A stretch of DNA of 34,241 nucleotides from an uncultured Prevotellaceae bacterium (GTDB lineage Bacteria; Bacteroidota; Bacteroidia; Bacteroidales; Bacteroidaceae), in contig CACZDV010000032.1 in assembly GCA_902780025.1 (NCBI GenBank), forward strand, positions 1 through 34,241. Direction: 5' to 3'. How positions within the stretch are numbered: the first letter of the stretch is position 1; every line of letters begins with the position of its first letter. The position numbers were made by a program, and so were the translations under genes. Under the pieces are notes generated by a model, which saw nothing but the letters and a program-made list of their open reading frames with translations, was not told where the DNA came from and made no database searches. Positions 1 through 6,768 of the stretch are shown piece by piece.

Positions 1-1167
1 GAGTTCGTCGTTAACAGCGTGGCCGTTGTCGGGGTCTTGCATGTGCGAGCACTGCGCATTGACCTTCAGCGGCTTGCCGTTCAGGTAGAACACATTGTCG
101 CGCATTTCGGTCTCCTTGAAGCCCACGTCCTGACGTGCATCCTCGGACGTGCTTTCCGATAATCGCTTGCCGGTAGCAGCATCCACGAGGAACATTTTGA
201 GCTCGTACAGATTCGGCGTCTCGGCAGTCCATTTCAAGGGGTTGGCAATATGCTTGTTCATGTTCAGCTTTAGTGTGGCGGTGCCAGCGGTGGCGTTGGC
301 GAATGTAGCCGCCTGACTTTCCAATCGCGCCACTTCCTGTCCGTCGGCACCAGTCAGCACGGCCTGAACCTTCAATGGCGTACCTACAGGCTGCTCGTCA
401 TAGCTCCTGACGGTCACCTCGATGTTCAGGTCGGCATCACGGTAATCCTTGTCCAGGTCGGTCGTTACATACCAGTCGAACAGGCGGGTCTTGGGCGTGG
501 CATAGAGGTATACATCATCGAAGATGCCGGCCAGGCGCCAGTAGTCCTGCCCTTCCAGATAAAAGCCGTCGCTGTATTTGATGACCTTCATGGCCAGCGT
601 GTTGCGACCTTTCTTCAGATATGGGGTGATGTTGTACTCGGCAGGCTCCTGGGCACCCTCGTTGTAGCCCACCTCCTGACCGTTGATCCACAGGAACGAG
701 GCCGACGCCACCTTCTCGAAGCGCAGGAAGACCTCCTCGCCGTTCCAGTCAGACGGGATGGTGAACGTGGTGCGATAGGCTCCCGTAGGGTTGTAGTCAC
801 GCGGGGTCTTTGGCGGGTCGGCCTGAAATGGTGCTGCCACGTTGCGGAACAGCGGGTCGCCGTAGCCTCTCATCTCCCAGTTCGACGGCACATCGATGGT
901 CGCCCACTTCGCGTCGGAGAACTTCTCCTCGAAGAAGTTGGCAGGTATCTCCTGAGGCGTGTCACCGTAGAAGAACTTCCACCGTCCGTTGAGCAGGATA
1001 TGATGTCCTGGAATATAATACGCGCGGGCTTCCTCCTGACCGTATTCAGACACGTCGAGGTTTTCGATGTAATGATAGAGGTCATCAAACCCAGTTGTCT
1101 TCTCTGTCTGTGCAGATGCCGTCACCACTGCGATGCCCAACATCATTGTAATCATGATCTTCCTCAT
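1..1167 (-). CDS. GH2 beta-galactosidase, 5' part (3' end outside window)
   Basis: An open frame of 389 codons runs from ATG at 1167 to the window edge without a stop, so the C-terminal part is missing. Residues 1-20 form a Sec signal peptide (MRKIMITMMLGIAVVTASAQ). Residues about 45-220 match the GH2 sugar-binding jelly-roll, with VPSNWEMRGYGDP (93-105), TGAYRTTF, LRFEKVASASFLWINGQ (148-164) and the family hallmark YSDGFYLEGQDYWRLAGIF (198-216). An Ig-like domain follows, and the last residues (YLNGKPLKVNAQCSHMQDP) are the entry to the catalytic TIM barrel. The catalytic glutamates lie beyond the window. GH2 enzymes of this type hydrolyse terminal beta-galactosides, in Bacteroidota usually in the periplasm on glycan fragments. 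It is last in a minus-strand run after ridA, but the 70-base gap before it leaves open whether it shares their transcript. Family is secure; the exact substrate is not, since other GH2 activities share this architecture. Confidence 0.9.
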   Translation of the reverse strand, partial: MRKIMITMMLGIAVVTASAQTEKTTGFDDLYHYIENLDVSEYGQEEARAYYIPGHHILLNGRWKFFYGDTPQEIPANFFEEKFSDAKWATIDVPSNWEMRGYGDPLFRNVAAPFQADPPKTPRDYNPTGAYRTTFTIPSDWNGEEVFLRFEKVASASFLWINGQEVGYNEGAQEPAEYNITPYLKKGRNTLAMKVIKYSDGFYLEGQDYWRLAGIFDDVYLYATPKTRLFDWYVTTDLDKDYRDADLNIEVTVRSYDEQPVGTPLKVQAVLTGADGQEVARLESQAATFANATAGTATLKLNMNKHIANPLKWTAETPNLYELKMFLVDAATGKRLSESTSEDARQDVGFKETEMRDNVFYLNGKPLKVNAQCSHMQDPDNGHAVNDEL

Positions 1168-1237
1168 ATTTTACTATTTCATTCTCTCAAAAAACTACAT
1201 GTTAATTTTAAGATTGCCAAAACGCCTTGTTTCAGGA

Positions 1238-1645
1238 TTAATCTTTTTCATTTTGCTTCTCCAAGTAATCAAACAATTCAATGGTTCCTGCATCCTCTTC
1301 TACATTGAGTGACGGCACTTTCTCTACTATCCTTGTGGTGCCACTTGTCTTATTGACGTAGAAATGCACAAAGGCACCGGTATAGCTGCGGAATACTACT
1401 TGATACGTAGAATCCGTCTCTTCACCCATCTGTACATACATGATGTCTGGATTATCCTTCGCTACGCTCCAGTCATACGCACTATGACAATAATTGTTTA
1501 TTCCCTCGTAAGCCATATCTGCCGTAATGGCTCTAAGTGTATCCACCGTTTGCACAACAGAGGACGGTGCCACATCGGCCTTATTATTACGGCAAGAGCA
1601 TAAAGACAAGGCTATCAATACGAATGTAAAGGCAATATACTTCAT
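1238..1645 (-). CDS. Small lipoprotein of unknown function
   Basis: This 135-residue protein begins with a short signal sequence ending in a lipobox, LCSC, so Cys18 is the predicted lipidated residue. It is followed by RNNKADVAP, without an obvious inner-membrane retention signal. The mature part is about 118 residues, acidic, with alternating hydrophobic and polar residues suggesting a small beta-rich domain (for example DSTYQVVFRSYTGAFVHFYV, 78-97) and an acidic C-terminal helix (ELFDYLEKQNEKD). I do not recognise the family. It lies 21 bases downstream of the metallo-beta-lactamase-fold gene on the same strand, so co-transcription with it and ridA is plausible. No function can be assigned. 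Confidence 0.75.
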   Translation of the reverse strand: MKYIAFTFVLIALSLCSCRNNKADVAPSSVVQTVDTLRAITADMAYEGINNYCHSAYDWSVAKDNPDIMYVQMGEETDSTYQVVFRSYTGAFVHFYVNKTSGTTRIVEKVPSLNVEEDAGTIELFDYLEKQNEKD

Positions 1646-1666
1646 CTTATTCTGGAATATGTGACA

Positions 1667-2404
1667 TCACTCGTAATGTCTGATTCTTACGTCGATGCCA
1701 TCGTCTTTGAGCTGGGCGGGAACACCGCTCACGTCTGTCTGCCCATAGTGATAAGGGAACATCACCTTGGGCTTCACCGTCCTTGCCGCCTTGACCAGCT
1801 GTTCCGTCGTCATCGTGTAGGGCTGGTTGCAGGGCAGGAAGGCAATGTCGATGTCCTTGATGGCCGACATCTCAGGAATGTCCTCCGTATCGCCGGCGAT
1901 GTAGATCCTCAGGCCGTCGATGGTCAGGATATAGCCGTTGTCACGTCCTTTGGGGTGGAACTGCGTACGTCCTTCCGACGTATTGTAGGCAGGAACGGCT
2001 TCTACTGTAAAGTCATCGGCAAGCTTCATCGCATCGCCGTTAGCCATTGCCTCGCCAGAACCATACATGTCGGCACACCGCTTGTTCATAATCAGCCGTG
2101 TCTTTTCTCCTGACAGGGTCTTAAGGGCTCCTTTGTCGAAATGGTCGCCGTGCTCGTGGGTCACAAAGATATAGTCGGCCTTGGGCATTGCGGCATAGTC
2201 TATCACCTTGTTGCCCAACTTCGTCACGGGGTCGATCTCAATCTCCTTGCCGTCGTACTCAATGCGGATGCTGGCATGTACGAGCGCATGAAACTTTACA
2301 GTCTTTCCACTCTTGGTCTTGAATACGTCGGTTTCATAATTGGTCTGGCCGCAGGCTGTCGTCAGCCCCAAGGTGGCCAGCAAGCATGCTAAAAGCTTCT
2401 TCAT
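1667..2404 (-). CDS. Exported metallo-beta-lactamase-fold hydrolase (UPF0173/UlaG-like)
   Basis: The 245-residue product has the metal-binding signature HxHxDH at residues 83-88 (THEHGDHFD), a later GDTED (171-175) supplying the bridging aspartate, and a C-terminal FPYHYGQTD (217-224) with the last histidine ligand. This is the pattern of the UPF0173/UlaG-like branch of the metallo-beta-lactamase fold, binuclear metal hydrolases whose substrates are mostly unknown. Unlike typical cytoplasmic members it starts with a signal peptide; Cys18 in TTAC could be a lipidation site, but Thr at -3 is atypical, so simple Sec cleavage is an alternative. The start is 5 bases after the ridA stop, so the two are almost certainly co-transcribed. 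Family call is firm; substrate unknown. Confidence 0.85.
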   Translation of the reverse strand: MKKLLACLLATLGLTTACGQTNYETDVFKTKSGKTVKFHALVHASIRIEYDGKEIEIDPVTKLGNKVIDYAAMPKADYIFVTHEHGDHFDKGALKTLSGEKTRLIMNKRCADMYGSGEAMANGDAMKLADDFTVEAVPAYNTSEGRTQFHPKGRDNGYILTIDGLRIYIAGDTEDIPEMSAIKDIDIAFLPCNQPYTMTTEQLVKAARTVKPKVMFPYHYGQTDVSGVPAQLKDDGIDVRIRHYE

Positions 2405-2409
2405 AACTC

Positions 2410-2787
2410 TTATAATTCTGCTACGACTTCAATTTCAACTAATGCGCCCTTCGGCAGGGTCTTTACTGCAACGGCAGAGCGGGCTGGATATGGCTCTGCA
2501 AAGAACTCCGCATAGACGGCGTTCATGTCGGCAAAGTCAGCCATGTCGGCCATGAATACCGTTGTCTTTATCACATTGCCCATCGTCAGTCCTGCTTCTT
2601 CGAGGATGGCTTGAACGTTGGTCAACGACTGTCGGGTCTGCTCCTTGATGCCTCCCTCGACGAAGTTTCCCGTAGCAGGGTCAATGGGAATCTGGCCAGA
2701 CGTATAGACGAGATTTCCCACTTGTATGGCCTGGCTATACGGGCCAATGGCAGCGGGTGCCTTTGTTGTACTAATCACTTTCTTCAT
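2410..2787 (-). CDS. ridA: RidA family 2-iminobutanoate/2-iminopropanoate deaminase
   Basis: A 125-residue protein, the usual length for RidA (YjgF/YER057c/UK114). It carries APAAIGPYSQAI (10-21), YTSGQIPIDPATG (28-40), the substrate-carboxylate arginine in YPARSAVAV (Arg103) and the conserved C-terminal VEIEVVAEL with its active-site glutamate. RidA hydrolyses reactive enamine/imine products of PLP enzymes such as 2-aminoacrylate, protecting other PLP enzymes. I placed the start at the ATG at 2787 (MKKVISTTKAPA): the frame stays open upstream to 3195, but that stretch has no RidA homology, runs through the ridA promoter and overlaps the divergent LUD gene. First gene of the minus-strand run, 5 bases before the hydrolase gene. 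Confidence 0.95.
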   Translation of the reverse strand: MKKVISTTKAPAAIGPYSQAIQVGNLVYTSGQIPIDPATGNFVEGGIKEQTRQSLTNVQAILEEAGLTMGNVIKTTVFMADMADFADMNAVYAEFFAEPYPARSAVAVKTLPKGALVEIEVVAEL

Positions 2788-2837
2788 AATTATAGCTTTT
2801 GCTGGGGTTTGATGATAAACAATCCTAAAAATCGTTG

Positions 2838-2845
2838 CAAATATA
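2838..2845 (-). promoter_or_regulatory. Bacteroidota -7 promoter element for ridA
   Basis: On the minus strand this reads TATATTTG, a full match to TAnnTTTG. It lies about 50 bases upstream of the ridA start. I do not see a convincing TTTG -33 box at the standard distance, so the call rests on the -7 element and its position in the divergent intergenic region. Confidence 0.5.
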
Positions 2846-2867
2846 GCAATTATTCCGTAATAATTCG

Positions 2868-2875
2868 TAATTTTG
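2868..2875 (+). promoter_or_regulatory. Bacteroidota -7 promoter element for the LUD gene
   Basis: TAATTTTG matches TAnnTTTG exactly and lies 29 bases before the ATG at 2905, giving an expected leader of roughly 25 bases. It sits back to back with the ridA promoter in the divergent intergenic region, so the two promoters may interfere with or be co-regulated with each other. Confidence 0.55.
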
Positions 2876-2904
2876 CAAAGATTTTTTAGTGATTTTAGGT
2901 ATTT

Positions 2905-3570
2905 ATGACACCGAAAGCAACCAACAAAGTCGTTTCGCTCGTCGAAGAACAAAGAAATGAGCGTCTGGCTCAGACAATTATCAAGAACCTGAAGCGTCGC
3001 CACATAGAGGGCTTCTATTGTGCGACAGCAGAAGAGGCAGTAGAGAAGGTTTCCGAACTCATTGAGGACGGAAGCAGTGTGACATGGGGAGGCACGATGA
3101 CCGTCCGCGACCTGGGCATTCCAGATTTTCTCAGGAAACGTGGTACGCTGGAAGTGCTTGACCGCGACCTCGTTGAAACGCCGGAGGAGAAGCAAGCGAT
3201 GTATCTCAGGGCATTCTCCACGGACGTATATCTCACGAGTGCCAATGCCATCTCTGAGGATGGCGTCATCGTGAACATCGACGGCAATGGCAACCGCGTG
3301 GCAGCCATCACCTGGGGGCCGAAGAAGGTGATTTTCGTTATCGGCCTGAACAAAGTTGCCCAGAATGTAGAGGCAGCTCTCGCCAGGGCACGAAGCACGG
3401 CATCACCCATCAACGCAACCCGGTTTGATATCAAGACCCCTTGCCAGACGGACGGCGTGTGCCACAACTGCAACTCGCCGGAATCCATCTGCAACTACGT
3501 TCACTTCCTCAGGAACTCACCACGAGGCCGTCATGCCGTAGTGCTTGTTGGAGAATCCTTGGGATATTAA
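2905..3570 (+). CDS. LUD domain protein (LutC/YkgG-like, DUF162)
   Basis: The 221-residue protein matches the stand-alone LUD domain family. It has an N-terminal helix pair (NERLAQTIIKNLKRRHIEGFY), the GSSVTWGGTMTVRDLGIPDFL segment split around residues 57-76, TDVYLTSANAISEDGVIVN (106-124) with the conserved SANA-x-DG motif, and GPKKVIFVIGLNKV (138-151). LUD proteins include LutC, part of the LutABC lactate oxidation complex, but single copies without LutA and LutB, as here, have no settled role. Near the C-terminus four cysteines cluster (residues 180, 186, 189 and 196), which could bind a metal or an iron-sulfur cluster; this is inference. It is divergent from ridA and followed by a separate promoter. 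Confidence 0.85.
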   Translation: MTPKATNKVVSLVEEQRNERLAQTIIKNLKRRHIEGFYCATAEEAVEKVSELIEDGSSVTWGGTMTVRDLGIPDFLRKRGTLEVLDRDLVETPEEKQAMYLRAFSTDVYLTSANAISEDGVIVNIDGNGNRVAAITWGPKKVIFVIGLNKVAQNVEAALARARSTASPINATRFDIKTPCQTDGVCHNCNSPESICNYVHFLRNSPRGRHAVVLVGESLGY

Positions 3571-3584
3571 ACCCTAATTATTCG

Positions 3585-3592
3585 TACCTTTG
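3585..3592 (+). promoter_or_regulatory. -7 promoter element directly before the His/Cys-rich gene
   Basis: TACCTTTG matches TAnnTTTG. Its last base is only 5 bases before the GTG start at 3598, so transcription would begin at or just before the start codon, predicting a leaderless or nearly leaderless message for the small membrane protein and the downstream TonB receptor. Confidence 0.5.
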
Positions 3593-3597
3593 CGCCC

Positions 3598-3942
3598 GTG
3601 AAACTGACGAAGAAACAACAGATTGCCTCATGGTTGCTATTGGCAGTGTTTGTGCCAATGCTTCTGCTGTCGTCGGTTCACATCCATGAGACAGGTGAGA
3701 CCATAACGACGGAATGCGCCGATTGTGAGCATCATAGTTGTCACGGCCACATGACGGTGACACTCCATTGGGCGCACGACTGCATACTGTGCCAGTTCCT
3801 CACATTGTCTACGCTGACAGCTGTCATGATGGCTGTCACGGTATATTTACATGTATGTAAGAAATATTATGCCCAGCCTTTGTGCGACTGTCATTTCGCC
3901 TGCTGTGGCACTTCCTTCAAGCGCGGTCCCCCGTCATTCTGA
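3598..3942 (+). CDS. Small His/Cys-rich membrane protein preceding a TonB receptor
   Basis: The 114-residue protein starts with GTG (MKLTKKQQ) and has an N-terminal hydrophobic segment at about 9-26 and a second at about 66-86 (QFLTLSTLTAVMMAVTVYLH). Between them is a short polar loop rich in metal ligands: HIHE, CADCEHHSCHGH and HWAHDCILC. The layout resembles the small DUF2946-like proteins found beside metal-related TonB receptors, though I cannot verify the family. It sits 62 bases before the TonB receptor gene on the same strand, so an accessory role in metal sensing, binding or transport is plausible. No later start keeps the first hydrophobic segment intact, which is why GTG was chosen. 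Function is inferred from context only. Confidence 0.7.
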   Translation: MKLTKKQQIASWLLLAVFVPMLLLSSVHIHETGETITTECADCEHHSCHGHMTVTLHWAHDCILCQFLTLSTLTAVMMAVTVYLHVCKKYYAQPLCDCHFACCGTSFKRGPPSF

Positions 3943-4004
3943 TTTCTTGAAGGAGGATTTTTTTTCAGTACATTATTAGTTATATACCATTTACCAATTA
4001 CAGA

Positions 4005-6251
4005 ATGAAGACAAGATATATCATTCTGCCTTTGCTGTGTATATGCACGGCAGTGGCAGCACAGGAAGTGAGGCATAACCATGCGGAGGACTCGACAGAC
4101 GTGTTCTTCCGCCATCTGAAGTTAAACGAATTGACGGTGACGGGCGTCACGGGCGACGTGAAGCTGAAGCACTCGACGGCTCCCGTCAGCATCATCTCGC
4201 CGCAGGTATTGCGGGCTACGGCCTCGACCAACATCATCGATGCCATCGCCCACCAGCCGGGTGTCAGCCAGCTGACCACAGGCGGCAGCATCTCGAAACC
4301 CATCATCCGCGGACTGGGCTACAACCGCGTGGTGGTGATGAGTGAGGGCGTACGCCAGGAAGGCCAGCAATGGGGCGACGAGCACGGCGTGGAGGTCGAT
4401 GGCAACAGCGTCGGTTCGGTGGAGATACTGAAAGGACCGGCCTCGCTGATGTACGGTTCCGACGCGATGGCGGGTGTGGTCATCCTGCATCCGCAGCCGA
4501 CGCTGGCCGAGGGCGAGATGAAGGGCAATGTCAGCACGGAATACCAGACCAACAACGGACTCTTCAGCTATCACCTGTCGATGGCCGGCAACCAGAAGGG
4601 TTTTGTCTGGAATGCCCGCTTCAGCGACAAGATGGCACACGCCTATAAGAACAAGTACGACGGCTATGTCCCTGGCTCACAGTTCCGCGAACGTGCCGGG
4701 CGGCTGATGCTGGGTATGAATAGGGACTGGGGGCACTCACGGCTGACATGGACGGCCTATCACCTGACGCCCGGCATCGTTGAAGGCGAACGCGATCCCG
4801 AGACGGGAGAACTCGTGTGCTCTTCGGCTTCTCCGAAGAGTTACAGCAAGGCTCTGCCTTTTCAGCAGGTAAAGCACTACAAGGCCGTCTGGGACAACTC
4901 GCTGAACCTCCCGACAGGCTATCTGAAGGCCATCGTCGGCTATCAGCAGAACCGCCGCCAGGAGTTTGAGGAGTCGATGGATGAATACGAGTTGTTTTTC
5001 AAGCTGCACACCCTGACCTACGACCTGCGCTACATCACCAACGAGCGGAACGGCTGGAAACTGTCGACGGGCATCGGCGGTATGTATCAGAAGTCGGTCA
5101 ACGAGGGTGAAAGGCTACGGGTAGGCGAGCAAAGCTCGGGAATGGAATACTTGATTCCGGACTACCGGCTCTTCGACTTCGGCCTCTATGCCACCGCCAC
5201 CAAGAACTTAGGTGACCGGTGGACGCTGAACGGTGGTGTACGCTACGACCACCGTCGGCTGCATGGCGACGAACTGATAGAGGACGACGAGCTGCGCTTC
5301 ATGGATTTCTCACGCCACTTTAACGGCCTGACAGGCAGCATCGGTATTGTCAGTAACCTCAACGACCACTTTAACCTGCGTCTGAACCTCGCCCGTGGCT
5401 TCCGCACACCCAACATGAGCGAACTGGCCTCCAACGGTGTGCATGAGGGCAGCATCCGCTATGAGTTGGGCAATCAGCAGCTGAAGGCCGAATACAGCCT
5501 GCAGGCCGACCTCGGGCTCGACTTCACCTCGCGCTACGTCTCGGCACAGTTGGCCCTCTTTGCCAACCGTATCGACAATTATATATTCACCCATCGTGTT
5601 CCTGAAGAGATTGAAGAGGGTTATCTCACCTATGCCTATACACAGGGCGATGCCCGTCTGTTAGGCTTCGAGGCAGGCGTCGACTTCCACCCAGTCCATT
5701 CCGTTCATTTCTCCAACACCTTCTCGTATGTCGATGCCCGTCTTACCTCTGACATCTTACCTCAGACCTCTGACATCTTACCTCTGACCTCTGACATCTT
5801 ACCTCTGACCTCTGACATCAAATACCTCCCCTTCACGCCTGCTCCCCACTGGTCGTCGGAACTGAAGTGGGAACTCTTCCACCATTCCCACACGACCGTA
5901 GCCCATCACCATACGACTGATGCCGCTCACCGCTCGCTGCTCAACAACCTCTACGTCGCTGCCGGACTTGACTGCTACCTGAAGCAGACGCATATCTACC
6001 GTGCCGATGACACAGAGACCGAGACGCCCGGCTACGGCTTGCTCAGCCTTTCGGCAGGAACGGACGTACAGGTGAAAGGCAAGAAGATAGCTGAGCTCTA
6101 CGTCACCGCCGACAACCTGCTGAACAAGGCCTACCAAAACCACCTGAGCCGGCTGAAATATACCGACAAGAACGTGGTTACCGGTCGTCGCGGCATCTAC
6201 AACATGGGGCGTAACATCACGTTCAAGGTCGTGATACCCATCACCTTCTGA
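4005..6251 (+). CDS. TonB-dependent outer-membrane receptor, probably transition metal
   Basis: The 748-residue protein has a Sec signal peptide (MKTRYIILPLLCICTAVAAQ), a plug domain at about 40-165 and a 22-strand-type beta-barrel ending in aromatic NMGRNITFKVVIPITF. In the plug, KPIIRGLGYNRVVVMSEG and VGSVEILKGPASLMYGSDAM are the classic receptor motifs. EHGVEVD resembles the corresponding segment of ZnuD-type zinc receptors. Histidines cluster after the signal peptide (VRHNHAE) and in a loop at about 626-645 (HHSHTTVAHHHTTDAAHRS), as expected of a receptor that captures zinc, copper or a related metal. No carboxypeptidase-like N-terminal domain and no SusD partner are present, arguing against glycan uptake. 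A 21-bp tandem repeat expands one inter-strand loop. Metal specificity is inference. Confidence 0.85.
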   Translation: MKTRYIILPLLCICTAVAAQEVRHNHAEDSTDVFFRHLKLNELTVTGVTGDVKLKHSTAPVSIISPQVLRATASTNIIDAIAHQPGVSQLTTGGSISKPIIRGLGYNRVVVMSEGVRQEGQQWGDEHGVEVDGNSVGSVEILKGPASLMYGSDAMAGVVILHPQPTLAEGEMKGNVSTEYQTNNGLFSYHLSMAGNQKGFVWNARFSDKMAHAYKNKYDGYVPGSQFRERAGRLMLGMNRDWGHSRLTWTAYHLTPGIVEGERDPETGELVCSSASPKSYSKALPFQQVKHYKAVWDNSLNLPTGYLKAIVGYQQNRRQEFEESMDEYELFFKLHTLTYDLRYITNERNGWKLSTGIGGMYQKSVNEGERLRVGEQSSGMEYLIPDYRLFDFGLYATATKNLGDRWTLNGGVRYDHRRLHGDELIEDDELRFMDFSRHFNGLTGSIGIVSNLNDHFNLRLNLARGFRTPNMSELASNGVHEGSIRYELGNQQLKAEYSLQADLGLDFTSRYVSAQLALFANRIDNYIFTHRVPEEIEEGYLTYAYTQGDARLLGFEAGVDFHPVHSVHFSNTFSYVDARLTSDILPQTSDILPLTSDILPLTSDIKYLPFTPAPHWSSELKWELFHHSHTTVAHHHTTDAAHRSLLNNLYVAAGLDCYLKQTHIYRADDTETETPGYGLLSLSAGTDVQVKGKKIAELYVTADNLLNKAYQNHLSRLKYTDKNVVTGRRGIYNMGRNITFKVVIPITF
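5745..5820 (+). repeat. In-frame 21-bp tandem repeat in the TonB receptor gene
   Basis: The unit ACCTCTGACATCTTACCTCTG occurs three times plus a 13-base partial copy, with one changed base at the end of unit 1 (CAG for CTG). It encodes TSDILP(Q/L) repeated about 3.6 times at residues 581-605. Because the unit is 7 codons, gain or loss by slippage changes loop length without breaking the frame. Confidence 0.9.
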
Positions 6252-6301
6252 CATTGCAACTGAACACGCCGCAAGGCCCCCTGAGACTCAATAACCCCCT
6301 A

Positions 6302-6341
6302 CTTTACTCCGACCAAACCACCCCCTTTGGTCGGAGTAAAG
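6302..6341. terminator. 16-bp perfect hairpin downstream of the TonB receptor
   Basis: Arms 6302-6317 and 6326-6341 are perfectly complementary with an 8-base C-rich loop. It lies 50 bases after the receptor stop and is the likely transcription end, although no long U-tract follows. The next 45 bases carry imperfect direct copies of a related 15-mer (GGTCGGGTTTACCCG at 6341 and AGTCGAGCTTACCCG at about 6363), so this may be an extragenic repeat element rather than a simple terminator. Confidence 0.5.
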
Positions 6342-6404
6342 GTCGGGTTTACCCGGACTAAAAGTCGAGCTTACCCGCAGGTATGGCGTCAGAACAGAGG
6401 AAGT

Positions 6405-6566
6405 TTGTCACATATCACATATCACATTAAGGTTTTTCGAACAATTTCGTTTTGATGTAACACGATGTCTATATTATGTATATAATATAGAGGTATATTT
6501 CATAGAAAATGCATTGCTTTTACAAATTATTGTTTGAAGCTTAATGTGATATGTGATATGTGACAA
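6405..6566. repeat. 162-bp palindromic element with 27-bp perfect inverted repeats
   Basis: Arms 6405-6431 and 6540-6566 are perfect inverted repeats of 27 bp, each made of short tandem units (CACATAT-type on the left, GTGATAT-type on the right). Partial complementarity continues inward, and the AT-rich centre contains another perfect 9-bp hairpin (6469-6477 with 6482-6490, loop GTAT). The interior has no coding frame of note. It may be a MITE-like non-autonomous element, a structured non-coding RNA, or a regulatory cruciform. I see no clear target-site duplication. It lies between the metal receptor gene and the fimbrial regulator. Confidence 0.75.
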
Positions 6567-6580
6567 TTGTGACAATTGTC
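6562..6580. promoter_or_regulatory. 19-bp palindrome, possible operator
   Basis: GACAATTGT-G-ACAATTGTC is symmetrical about base 6571 and also reads as a 9-bp direct repeat. It overlaps the outer edge of the large inverted repeat and lies about 115 bases upstream of the regulator's -7 element. Its symmetry would suit a dimeric DNA-binding protein, but no binder is known. Confidence 0.4.
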
Positions 6581-6621
6581 CCTAGTATGAATGGATGTGC
6601 GGTTCTCCACATACACTCTGA

Positions 6622-6640
6622 CAAGTGATATAATCACTTG
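6622..6640. promoter_or_regulatory. 8-bp inverted repeat upstream of the regulator promoter
   Basis: CAAGTGAT and ATCACTTG are perfect inverted repeats around a 3-base ATA spacer, located about 55-70 bases upstream of the regulator's -7 element. The position suits an activator or autoregulatory site for the LuxR-type regulator. Not followed by a U-tract, so a terminator role is less likely. Confidence 0.4.
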
Positions 6641-6668
6641 CAGAATTACCTATTTGTGTAGTGTCCTA

Positions 6669-6701
6669 TTTTTTTTTTTTGAAAAATTTTTTGTACTTTT
6701 G
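6669..6701 (+). promoter_or_regulatory. Promoter of the fimbrial regulator with a 12-T run
   Basis: TACTTTTG at 6694-6701 is a full match to TAnnTTTG. Upstream, 6669-6680 is a run of 12 T, which covers the expected -33 region. The region gives a leader of about 64 bases before the ATG at 6769. A homopolymer of this length in the core promoter could vary in length by slippage and change promoter strength. Confidence 0.6.
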
Positions 6702-6768
6702 CACAATATATATAGACAAGAATGATACTTTCGCCGTATGCACGGCGCAACAAATAGGGAAAATAACA

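Noticed and set aside
2788-3195. N-terminal extension of RidA in the same open frame
   Set aside because: It overlaps the divergent LUD gene antisense and runs through both promoters; RidA proteins are about 125 residues and begin at MKKVISTTKAPA.
5745-5820. Tandem repeat as an assembly artefact or frameshift
   Set aside because: The units are an exact multiple of three, differ by a base, and the barrel continues in frame to a proper aromatic C-terminus.
6661-6768. GTG start adding 36 residues to the LuxR-type regulator
   Set aside because: The extension translates the poly-T run and the -7 promoter element into Phe/Leu-rich low-complexity sequence; the ATG at 6769 follows the promoter.
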